9,344 bases of DNA from Clostridia bacterium (GTDB lineage Bacteria > Bacillota_E > RBS10-35 > JAJYVN01). Shown piece by piece: positions 1 through 5,854 of the stretch (position 1 is the first letter of the stretch; the number at the start of each line of letters is the position of its first letter). The notes below the pieces were generated by a model. That model searched no databases, had not been told where the DNA came from, and saw only the letters and a program-made list of their open reading frames with translations. The position numbers and the translations under genes were made by a program. The stretch is taken from NCBI GenBank assembly GCA_027335515.1, contig DAHWHT010000257.1, positions 1 to 9,344 on the forward strand. Reading direction: 5' to 3'.

Positions 1-32
1 CCTTGTCGTGACACATAAGACATTTCACGTCC

Positions 33-49
33 ACCGGCTATCAGCCGGT
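33..49. repeat. Short perfect inverted repeat (7-bp arms)
   Basis: ACCGGCT (33-39) and AGCCGGT (43-49) are perfect complements around a 3-base loop (ATC). The hairpin is compact and GC-rich. No gene could be assigned to positions 1-153. There is no clear T-run on either side, so a terminator is possible but not shown. It may belong to whatever element abuts the transposase remnant. Confidence 0.5.
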
Positions 50-90
50 CATTCGTATACTATCTCATGCGCTTCCGAAATATGGTTGAG

Positions 91-160
91 CTTTATGCGA
101 AACTCCACTAATGGGGAGGAGGGCATAAAGGGGGTTATGCAAAGCAAAGCATAACCCCCT
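91..160. repeat. Two adjacent hairpins at the transposase break point
   Basis: The first hairpin pairs CTTTATGC (91-98) with GCATAAAG (123-130), with an inner CTCC (103-106) / GGAG (115-118) pairing. The second pairs AGGGGGTTATGC (129-140) with GCATAACCCCCT (149-160), a perfect 12-bp stem with the 8-base loop AAAGCAAA. The motif TTATGC/GCATAA therefore occurs four times in 62 bases, in alternating orientation. The right arm of the second hairpin runs into the first codons of the transposase remnant. This could be the structured end of an inserted element or a fold-back duplication made during a rearrangement. The pairing is seen directly; its origin is inference. Confidence 0.6.
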
Positions 161-1335
161 ACTTCGGCCAGCAGGAGTGGGCCAAGGGCTGGTGGCCGCA
201 GCGGCGCATGCCGCAGCAGGGCTACGTCCAGGAGTGGGTCCATGACCGTCGCGGCCGGCCGCTGTGGATGCACCTGACCCAGGCCTTTGAACAGTTCGCC
301 GACCAGATCCCCGTCGTCGCGGATAGCCTCCGGGAAGTCCTCTGTGCCGCCGGGGTTGTCGAGCCGTTGGTGCTGGTCTTCGATCGTGGCGGGTATAACA
401 GCGAGGTCTTCCGCAGCCTCAACGTGCGCGGCGTCGCCTGGGTGACGTGGCTCAAGGGCGACGTGGGCCTCGGACCCGAGGCGTTCACCGAAACCTTCCA
501 ACTGCAGTCCGGTCGACCCGGTGAGCCCGCCCGCACCGTTCACTACGCCACCTACACCCACCGCGTTCAGGGCTGCCACGATCACGTCGCGGCCGTCGCC
601 TGGCACTGCGGCGATGCCGAGCATCCAGTGGCCCTACTGCACAACACGGACCGTTCCCAGCCAGGCCGCTGGACCGCGCCGCAGTTGATCGCGATGCTGG
701 AGGGCCGCTGGGCGCAGGAGAATGCCTTCAAGGCCATGATGGAGCACGTCGACATCGACTGGACGAACGGCTATGCCCACGAATCCTGTGCTCAGACCCC
801 CGTGCCCAACCCCGAGGCCCGGCGCCTGCGCACCCGCTTGAGCGAGCGCATCGCCCAGTTGCGGCGCGCCATGAACAAACCCACCCCGCGCCGACCCGAC
901 GCAGCCGCACGCCAACGCCGGAGGCTCGGCACGTTGCGGGGTCAGGTCACCCGTCTGACCCGCCGCCTGGCCCGAGTCCCTACAACCGTGGCCTACGGCT
1001 CCCTCGGCCGCCGTGCCACCAGCCAACTGCAACCCGGACGGGGCCTGCTCTTTCCTGTCCTGCGCGCCGCCGCCTATCACCTACGGCTGCAACTGCACGA
1101 CCACGTAGCCGCCGCCTTGCCCGACTACCGCGAGCAGGCCAAGGCGCTACGTGCCCTACTGAAGACCCCTGGCCGCTACGTCCACGCCGCAGACGCGGAC
1201 TGGATCGTCTTCCAGCGCCCGCACCTCCCACGCTACGCCGCCGCCATGCACGCCGTCGTCACCATCATCAACGCCAACCCACCCCACGCGCCGCGATGCC
1301 CAGGTCGGCCCCTTCGCTTCGCCCTGGAGCCGTGA
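154..1335 (+). pseudogene. DDE transposase, 5'-truncated remnant of an insertion sequence
   Basis: The reading frame is open from 112, but transposase-like sequence begins around 154-160 (TPYFGQQEWAKGWWPQRRM). The first in-frame ATG is at 208. The C-terminal two-thirds of an IS4-like DDE transposase is recognisable. The second catalytic Asp lies in VLVFDRGGYN and the catalytic Glu in RWAQENAFKAMM, followed by DWTNGYAHE. Then come a PVPNPEARRLR basic helical stretch rich in Arg and a C-terminal domain ending near the natural end of such proteins. The expected first catalytic Asp, which in relatives lies just before the PYFG-like motif, is absent. The protein should therefore be inactive. The break coincides with the inverted repeat at 129-160. 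I cannot assign the exact IS family, and I found no matching terminal repeats in the window. Confidence 0.75.
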
Positions 1336-1379
1336 CCGCATCCACGGCCCCGTTTGCACAACGGTTCCGGGACCCCGGT

Positions 1380-1403
1380 CGCCAGATGAGTCGAAGTCTG
1401 GCG
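1380..1403. repeat. Inverted repeat 45 bases after the transposase remnant
   Basis: CGCCAGA (1380-1386) pairs perfectly with TCTGGCG (1397-1403) around a 10-base loop. A smaller stem, CCGGG/CCCGG (1367-1378), lies just upstream. The site may be a transcription stop for the transposase or part of the insertion-sequence end. No T-run follows, so neither role is demonstrated. Confidence 0.35.
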
Positions 1404-1520
1404 TCTAGGGAACTGCCCACTTTTACTGCCTACACTTACCGGGAGTGCAGGGCCAAGAAATGGCGCAGCGACAGGCAAAACAATCGTTTTTGCCGGCGTA
1501 ACTTCGACTTAGGGCCTATC

Positions 1521-1538
1521 CATAGAACCGTCTCTATG
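1521..1538. repeat. Small inverted repeat CATAGA/TCTATG
   Basis: CATAGA (1521-1526) and TCTATG (1533-1538) are perfect 6-bp arms with a 6-base loop. The repeat sits in a locally AT-richer patch (about 1480-1550) that contrasts with the GC-rich flanks. That patch could mark foreign or junction sequence. The function is unknown. Confidence 0.3.
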
Positions 1539-1978
1539 TTCTGTGCCCTTCACTGCGACGGCCATTTCGGCGGGGGCCCGAGTGGACCTGCGCGGTTACC
1601 CGCAACCGCCACCGCGCGCCTGCCTGCCCGAGAACATCCCTGAGCAGTCCCCCATGCCCGTGCCGAGCGCCACGGAGCATGAACATCTGGTAGGCTCCGC
1701 ATAGACGTACGGTCACCGCAGCGAGGACACGGGCGCCGGCTTGACTGGAGCCTGATGCTCCCCCACAGCGACCGGCCCTGGGTGGCCGCTGCGAGTGGCC
1801 ACGCCTGGCGAGCGTGAGTCCGTGGAGGAGCATCCCCCCACACGCCTGCGCGCCGGCAAACGCCGCCCGTCCATACCGAGAACGGCCGTTCCGACCTGCG
1901 CGCCGGCCCGCTATTATGTGCCCACCACCGCCTACCGGGGATTTTCGTGGGGTGCGGCAGCGACGTGCGAAATACGTG

Positions 1979-4222
1979 CTACAACACCATGGGCAGCGGA
2001 TTCAACCCCTGTTCGGATACGGCGGCGCTCAACCAGCCCATCCGCACCGGCACCTCGTACAGCCGCCCGGGACCGAACCGCGGCCAGAAGTGGCGCAGTC
2101 CAGGCACGACCGCCTTGACGACCGGGATGTCCAGGTCTGGGCGCGTCTGGTCCAGGATCAGGACCTCCAGACCCAGAGCCTCCAACCGCCCCTGAAGTTC
2201 CGCGATGGCATCCCGCCCGTCGCACGGGCCGGGTCCCGTACGTTGGGGTCCGTGCCCCGCCCGAGGATCGGGCTGCAGGTACGGTTCCCGCGCCTGGGTG
2301 AACGCCTCAAGCCACTGGACGGTCGGGTCGTCGTGCAGGCCCTCGGTCCGGCGCAGAAGATCGAAGGCCGCCACCATCTGACCGCACTCGTTCACGGCAC
2401 GGCGGAGGGCGATCCGGACGTCGAAGTGCGCGGCTAGGCCGATGGCCACGGCGCCGTCTCCCTCCCGCACCGGCGCGCCGACCGCCGCAACCACCGGGAT
2501 GCCAATGTCGGTGGTCAGATCGAGGGCCCACAATCGGAGGCCCAACCGCAGCAGGTGTTCCGCCATCGCAGCCACGTGCGGGTCCGCGACGGCATCCAGG
2601 TCGATCCCAGGTCGCCGCAACCGGTTGTACCACCAGATGGCGACCGCGTCGCGTTCGACAAGCTCCAGCAGCCCTTGCACGAACGCTTCCTCGCGTGTCG
2701 CGCCGCACGCACAGCCATTGGAGTCCGCAATGCAGCAGGACCCGGCCGCCTCCGGGCCCGCGGGGAAGCCATAGTAGCAAAACGCCGTAGGAACATACTT
2801 CACCCGGTGTTGCGTCAGGGACCACACGGGGCTCCACGCCACACGCGCCCCCTCGTCAAGCGGGGGCGGCACGTAGCTCCTGGTGGGCCTGCGCGCGTCA
2901 CCCGTCTGGCGCCCGGCATACTGAAGCGCACTGAATCCCGTAAGGAGCTGGGGATGGACCGCGTCCTCCCGAATGTCCTGGTACCGACTCCACCGGATGG
3001 GCTCGTAGCCCTGGAACACGCCGGAATGGCGCTCGATCGCCTCACCCAGTGCGCTGGCCCTCGCCTGGACGTCGCTGGACCCCTTTCCGGCCGCGTTGCG
3101 CCGCAGGTGCAGGCGGAACGTCTGCAAGTCGTCGCACATAAACGCGAGATTGTAACCGGCGCTGTACACGGGTGCAGGGCTGGCGGGATCGCCGATCCGT
3201 ATCAGCTCGGGCACGATCCCGGTGACCGGGCTGATGTGCGGCTCCACCTTGGTGATAAATGCCTCTGGCCGCAGGCTGCGGGTACCCCCGTCATCCAGGG
3301 CCGGTGCCGCCACGGCCACGGGGACAAAGGGCTCCGGCGCCCGGGTCCAGCGTGCGGGGTCCCCACAGGCCGGGCACTGGGGCAGACGCGTCAGGACGTG
3401 CGTGCGCGTTTCGAGGGTCAAGAGCGACAGCGTCACGACGCGGCCTGTGACACCGGGATGCCCTCCCTGGACCACCCAACGCAGGATGCTGGCCGCGAGC
3501 AACTGGTAGATCGCGCCCGCGCCAGGGGGCAGTTCCACGGCTGCGGGCGCCAGCGCAGCGGTGTCCCCGAGCCGCCTGCGCAGCAGTCCGTCGACACGAC
3601 GGTGGAGCTCCAGCCGCTGGCGCAGGCACTCCCAGCAGCCCGTGGTCCCCGGCAGAAAGAGCGGGCCGAGCCAGACCGTCTCCCCCACGGGTCGGGCGAG
3701 CAGCCAGGGACGCGCCCACCGGAGGAATTCGGCGTTATGCGCCGCCAATTCCGCGCGTGCATAGTCGTCGGTGAGCAGGACGGTCAGGCCGGCATCCCCC
3801 GGTTCGCCGAGGCGCAGGCCCGCCCCCCGCAGGGCCGTTCGACACGGCTCGGCATCGATACCGCCCAGCGTCTCCACGTGTACGGCCAGGGCGCCGACCC
3901 GGGCACGCGCCTCGTCGCGATCCACCCCCTGGGACTGCCAAAACCGCTCGGCCGCAGAGAGCACGACGCCGGGCGGGACGGCCTCGACGATGTAACGGTG
4001 CCGCTCCATCCGGTCGAAGGCCTCGCGAATGGTGTCGGCCGAGGCCACGCCGCCCACGCGGGCTACGATCTCCGTGCGGCTGCGGCGGCCATCGACCAAC
4101 GGAGCGATCGCCACATAGGCACGGCCGCGCAGCAGCATGGTCTCGGACTCGCCCAACAGCACTACGCCCTCGGGCAGGGTGTAGGCGCGGTAGCGCGGAT
4201 TGAACATCGGCACGGAGATCAA
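1979..4222 (-). CDS. Fused leader-peptide-binding E1-like / YcaO azoline cyclodehydratase
   Basis: This cytosolic enzyme should bind the precursor leader and use ATP to cyclise Cys/Ser/Thr side chains onto the preceding amide, making azolines (TOMM family, C and D proteins in one chain). Residues about 1-110 resemble the winged leader-binding region, and about 120-300 the ThiF/E1-like part, with structural zinc pairs C196/C199 (CWEC) and C283/C286 (CPAC). Residues about 315-747 form the YcaO domain, with ATP/Mg motifs around S382-R398 (SALGEAIER), N502-D525 (ELVERD at the end) and R608-Q615 (RAVNECGQ). Length (747 residues) is usual for fused forms. The chain ends LNPLPMVL, so the family's C-terminal PxPxP motif is degenerate (PLPMV). 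The TTG start at 4222 is preferred because AGGTGA (4230-4235) lies 7 bases upstream. An ATG at 4207 has no good ribosome site. It is the last gene of the minus-strand cluster, downstream of both precursors. Confidence 0.9.
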   Translation of the reverse strand: MISVPMFNPRYRAYTLPEGVVLLGESETMLLRGRAYVAIAPLVDGRRSRTEIVARVGGVASADTIREAFDRMERHRYIVEAVPPGVVLSAAERFWQSQGVDRDEARARVGALAVHVETLGGIDAEPCRTALRGAGLRLGEPGDAGLTVLLTDDYARAELAAHNAEFLRWARPWLLARPVGETVWLGPLFLPGTTGCWECLRQRLELHRRVDGLLRRRLGDTAALAPAAVELPPGAGAIYQLLAASILRWVVQGGHPGVTGRVVTLSLLTLETRTHVLTRLPQCPACGDPARWTRAPEPFVPVAVAAPALDDGGTRSLRPEAFITKVEPHISPVTGIVPELIRIGDPASPAPVYSAGYNLAFMCDDLQTFRLHLRRNAAGKGSSDVQARASALGEAIERHSGVFQGYEPIRWSRYQDIREDAVHPQLLTGFSALQYAGRQTGDARRPTRSYVPPPLDEGARVAWSPVWSLTQHRVKYVPTAFCYYGFPAGPEAAGSCCIADSNGCACGATREEAFVQGLLELVERDAVAIWWYNRLRRPGIDLDAVADPHVAAMAEHLLRLGLRLWALDLTTDIGIPVVAAVGAPVREGDGAVAIGLAAHFDVRIALRRAVNECGQMVAAFDLLRRTEGLHDDPTVQWLEAFTQAREPYLQPDPRAGHGPQRTGPGPCDGRDAIAELQGRLEALGLEVLILDQTRPDLDIPVVKAVVPGLRHFWPRFGPGRLYEVPVRMGWLSAAVSEQGLNPLPMVL

Positions 4223-4479
4223 GCGCGTTTCACCTGATTATGAAAATGTGTGCAAACCAGCCTGGAAAGCCAGGCCTTGGTTTCGGCCCAAGTCTCTTGG
4301 CCACGCCGCCGCTGGTCCGGGTGCCGAGCGCCCGTGGGCGCCGCAGCAACCCGCGCCCGTTGGAAGGCGCGCATCCGGTCGGCGTCGTTACCCCTTGGCC
4401 TTCTGCCCCCCAACGGTATGCACCTCGTCTCCACGAGAACGGGCTTGGCCGCCGCGCGCGCCCTGCGCCCGTCACGCAT
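4219..4479 (-). CDS. Possible small arginine-rich ORF overlapping the YcaO start
   Basis: An 86-codon frame starts at ATG 4479 and stops at TGA 4219-4221, overlapping the TTG start of the YcaO gene by the bases TTGA. The product is rich in Arg and Ala, has no signal or membrane segment, and ends AWLSRLVCTHFHNQVKRA. I do not recognise it. The same frame is open further upstream to about 4767 except for one TAG at 4486-4488, so it could be a decayed longer gene. Against it, no ribosome site precedes the ATG, and long chance frames are common in this GC-rich stretch on both strands. The main argument for it is the stop/start overlap. Confidence 0.2.
   Translation of the reverse strand: MRDGRRARAAAKPVLVETRCIPLGGRRPRGNDADRMRAFQRARVAAAPTGARHPDQRRRGQETWAETKAWLSRLVCTHFHNQVKRA
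4230..4235 (-). promoter_or_regulatory. Ribosome binding site that favours the TTG start
   Basis: On the minus strand AGGTGA lies 7 bases before TTG (4222) but 22 bases before the in-frame ATG (4207). Spacing therefore favours the TTG. The TTG also overlaps a TGA stop (4221-4219, shared TTGA) of an upstream open frame. This layout is often seen in translational coupling. Confidence 0.55.
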
Positions 4480-4723
4480 CCCGTACTACTTCGCCGCAAA
4501 GCGCATCACCAGCGACGACCGATCTGCGACCAACCCCGCCTGCACAACCTCCGGCACCCGCCCGGACGCGACGGCCCTGCGCAGGCCAAGCCCGGCGAAC
4601 AAACGGGGGCGAGGCCCAGAAGCGCCCGCGGCGACGGCGCACCGGGCCAACCCACCGCTTGACCCACCAGCCGCGACTACGGCCCCGCGCAGCGTGGTCA
4701 GCCGCCGCGACCACCGGCATCGA
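4236..4723. other. Long leader region between precursor A and the YcaO gene
   Basis: About 490 bases separate the precursor stop from the YcaO ribosome site, which is long for an operon. No recognisable gene lies here apart from the doubtful small frame at 4219-4479. Plus-strand frames across it are Arg/Pro/Ala-rich and look like chance. A hairpin at 4694-4714 lies just after the precursor stop. The stretch may contain a decayed gene, a processing region, or its own promoter for the enzyme. Confidence 0.4.
4694..4714 (-). terminator. Hairpin just after precursor A, possible attenuator
   Basis: GTGGTC (4694-4699) and GACCAC (4709-4714) form a perfect 6-bp stem with a 9-base loop, starting 9 bases after the precursor stop. 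There is no T-run, so a full intrinsic terminator is unlikely. Partial termination or protection of the 3' end would give more precursor than enzyme, as RiPP clusters often need. Seen: the stem. Inferred: the role. Confidence 0.3.
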
Positions 4724-5014
4724 TCACGGAAAGCAGAATCCGCCTTCGCCGGCCCCGCAACCCTCAAGGCCCCCGGCGATCGCTTCGAGACGCTCCTCGC
4801 CGAGCGGCTCCGACGGGACGACCCCCTGCGGGGGCAACGCGAGGTACATCACGGTCTCCGTGCTCTCCACCACCCGGATCTCGACACCCTCCGGCACCGG
4901 CACGCCGCGAGCGACGAGCGCGGCTCGGGGGTTCGCCACCAGCGCCGCGCGAAATGCGGGGTCGAACTGTGCCAAGGCCATCACCCGCGCCATCGCCCGC
5001 CGTGCGTCTGCCAT
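4724..5014 (-). CDS. NHLP-type RiPP precursor peptide A (Cys-containing core)
   Basis: This 96-residue precursor is the likely TOMM substrate. The start at 5014 is supported by a strong ribosome site GGAGGTG (5021-5027) 6 bases upstream; the frame stays open further up but without such a site. Residues about 15-80 resemble the nitrile-hydratase-alpha-like leader: FDPAFRAALVANPRAAL, then GVPVPEGVEIRVVE, then MYLALPP and an acidic LGEERLEAIA. The leader ends at Gly81-Gly82. The remaining 14 residues, LEGCGAGEGGFCFP, form the presumed core. It has Cys86 and Cys94, no Ser or Thr, and a second Gly-Gly (91-92) that makes the cleavage point ambiguous. Thiazoline or thiazole at the two Cys is the expected modification. 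The gene lies between precursor B and the YcaO enzyme, on the same strand. Identity as an NHLP-type precursor is strong; the mature product is inference. Confidence 0.85.
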   Translation of the reverse strand: MADARRAMARVMALAQFDPAFRAALVANPRAALVARGVPVPEGVEIRVVESTETVMYLALPPQGVVPSEPLGEERLEAIAGGLEGCGAGEGGFCFP

Positions 5015-5020
5015 CGCGAA

Positions 5021-5027
5021 CACCTCC
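5021..5027 (-). promoter_or_regulatory. Strong ribosome binding site of precursor A
   Basis: GGAGGTG on the minus strand, 6 bases before the ATG at 5014, is the best Shine-Dalgarno match noted in the window. It decides the start over in-frame upstream codons. It fits high expression of a precursor peptide. Confidence 0.75.
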
Positions 5028-5205
5028 GCACAAAGGCCTTCATTCAAACGGACCAACGGACCCACCCGCCACCCTGGAGCGACCGCGCCGCTCGCTCGCA
5101 CCACTCAAGTCGGGATCGAGCCGGCCCTCCCCACGGGCGGCGACGCGTACCTTCCGGCAACGCGGAGGTCCCGGCCCGGCCATTCGCGACGGCCCCGCGC
5201 CGCAG

Positions 5206-5231
5206 CCCGCCTTCCATGCCCGCCTTCCATG
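5206..5231. repeat. Two-copy 13-bp tandem repeat
   Basis: CCCGCCTTCCATG is repeated exactly, without a gap (5206-5218, 5219-5231), about 190 bases upstream of the precursor A start. It may be a regulator site, or a recent slippage duplication with no function. Confidence 0.6.
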
Positions 5232-5318
5232 CCGGGCGCCCTCAGGGGAGGGGCGTCGCCGCCCTCGGCGGGAGGTGGCGCGGCCGCCGTGCCTTGACAA
5301 CCGTGCCATCTCAGTCGA

Positions 5319-5603
5319 TCAAAAGATCTTGATGATGATCGTCAAGCCGCCCGTCACACCGGCCAACTGTTCCTCGTTCAGCTCGTCCTGGAACTCTTCC
5401 GAAGACTTCACAGCAATCTCCGCGCCGCTTTGTGGCTGTCCCACGACCACATGCACGCCGGACGGAATGGACACCCCAACCGCATCCAGCGCGGCCCGCG
5501 GGTCGGCCTGGGCCCGTGCCCAAAAGGGATCGTCGCCTGCCTTGTTCTGTTTGAGCGACCGAAGATCCGCCTGCAACTTCTCGAGACCCGCCGGATCCGC
5601 CAT
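5319..5603 (-). CDS. NHLP-type RiPP precursor peptide B (hydrophobic LTIIIKIF tail)
   Basis: This 94-residue precursor resembles the same leader family as precursor A. Shared landmarks: a DDPFWARAQADPRAAL segment (about 24-39), GVSIPSGVHVVV (43-54), and an acidic stretch NEEQLAGVTGG ending at Gly85-Gly86. The tail after Gly-Gly is only eight residues, LTIIIKIF: strongly hydrophobic, with one Thr, one Lys and no Cys or Ser. That differs sharply from precursor A, so it may be a poor azoline substrate, a partner peptide, or modified by another enzyme. The start at 5603 (MADPAG, like MADARR in precursor A) follows a G-rich AAAGGGGGCGGGG site. The frame is open further upstream, but that part is Gly/Arg-rich and not leader-like. 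The gene sits 251 bases after the kinase gene. Leader family call is good; the function is unknown. Confidence 0.8.
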   Translation of the reverse strand: MADPAGLEKLQADLRSLKQNKAGDDPFWARAQADPRAALDAVGVSIPSGVHVVVGQPQSGAEIAVKSSEEFQDELNEEQLAGVTGGLTIIIKIF

Positions 5604-5622
5604 CGGCCCCGCCCCCTTTACC

Positions 5623-5644
5623 GCGGGGGAATCGACACCCCCGC
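5623..5644. promoter_or_regulatory. Inverted repeat GCGGGGG/CCCCCGC with GTGTCGA motif near precursor B
   Basis: GCGGGGG (5623-5629) pairs perfectly with CCCCCGC (5638-5644); the loop holds the complement of GTGTCGA. The element starts 20 bases upstream of the precursor B start. It could be a regulator operator, or a stem in the 5' untranslated RNA controlling access to the ribosome site. Confidence 0.35.
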
Positions 5645-5703
5645 TCCTGGATCCAGTCTGAAGGCGTCCCCGAACCCAGGCCAGACGAGTTCCTGCCGAA
5701 AAG

Positions 5704-5735
5704 GTGTCGACCTTCGCGCCGAAGGGGGTAGACAC
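5704..5735. promoter_or_regulatory. Interrupted inverted repeat GTGTC...GACAC, candidate operator
   Basis: GTGTC (5704-5708) and CCTTC (5711-5715) pair with GAAGG (5721-5725) and GACAC (5731-5735). GTGTCGA occurs here on the plus strand (5704-5710) and again on the minus strand at 5638-5632, with a GTGTCTA variant on the minus strand at 5735-5729. Recurrence of one heptamer in both orientations upstream of a precursor gene suggests a protein-binding site. The nearby HTH protein is the natural candidate, by inference only. Confidence 0.35.
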
Positions 5736-5827
5736 GCCGCCGCGGCGCCTGCGCTCCCCACGGCCAGCACATCCTCCCGAGGGCCGTTGCGCTATGGGCC
5801 TCCCACCTCCGGGACCAGCGGCGCCCC

Positions 5828-5854
5828 CTGCGGACGACGCTATCGCTCCCGCAG
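5828..5854 (-). terminator. Hairpin directly after the kinase gene
   Basis: CTGCGG (5828-5833) and CCGCAG (5849-5854) form a 6-bp stem with a 15-base loop, directly abutting the kinase TAA (5857-5855). No T-run follows. It may slow or end transcription from the upstream genes, which would separate the kinase transcript from the precursors. The evidence is weak. Confidence 0.25.

Larger units (their letters stand above)
1336..1978. other. Gene-free stretch between transposase remnant and the YcaO gene
   Basis: Open frames exist here, but none gives a protein I recognise, and they overlap each other on both strands. Structure seen: inverted repeats at 1367-1378 (CCGGG/CCCGG), 1380-1403 and 1521-1538; a 9-base inverted pair AGTCGAAGT (1389-1397) / ACTTCGACT (1501-1509); a direct repeat CCTGCGCGCCGGC at 1845-1857 and 1895-1907; and a perfect 12-bp palindrome GAACGGCCGTTC at 1880-1891. 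A plus-strand promoter-like pair, TTCCGA (1889-1894) with TATTAT (1912-1917) at 17-base spacing, points into the 3' end of the YcaO gene. It is a weak match. No obvious terminator follows the YcaO stop. Confidence 0.45.
5015..5318. other. Spacer between precursors B and A, with a 13-bp tandem repeat
   Basis: No separate gene is recognised in these 304 bases. CCCGCCTTCCATG occurs twice head to tail (5206-5218 and 5219-5231). The spacer is long enough for a separate promoter for precursor A, but no convincing -35/-10 pair is visible. Open frames run through it on both strands and are Arg/Pro-rich, which looks like chance. Confidence 0.45.
5604..5854. other. Upstream region of precursor B, rich in inverted repeats
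   Basis: No gene is recognised in these 251 bases between the kinase stop and precursor B. It holds three inverted repeats (5623-5644, 5704-5735, 5828-5854) and recurring GTGTC(G/T)A motifs in both orientations. This is the most plausible place for a promoter and operator of the precursors. I see no good -35/-10 pair. Confidence 0.4.

Noticed and set aside
129..160. Integron attC site suggested by GTTATGC and GCATAAC
   Set aside because: In attC the order is GCATAAC-like, then a long spacer, then GTTATGC-like. Here the order is reversed with only 8 bases between, and no integrase or cassette structure is present.
1296..1643. 115-codon plus-strand frame after the transposase
   Set aside because: It starts inside the transposase 3' end in another frame, has no ribosome site or domain, and its composition is atypical for a real protein here.
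2555..4237. 560-codon plus-strand open frame opposite the YcaO gene
   Set aside because: It is antisense to a gene with clear YcaO and zinc motifs. Its product is Arg/Gly/His-rich with no recognisable domain, as expected for a shadow frame at high GC.
5015..5104. Longer version of precursor A starting at 5104
   Set aside because: A GGAGGTG site 6 bases before the ATG at 5014 marks the start, and the additional 30 residues do not resemble the leader family.
4200..5332. Two long overlapping plus-strand open frames across the precursor region
   Set aside because: Both are low-complexity Arg/Pro/Ala sequence. They overlap each other in different frames and run antisense to the convincing precursor A gene.
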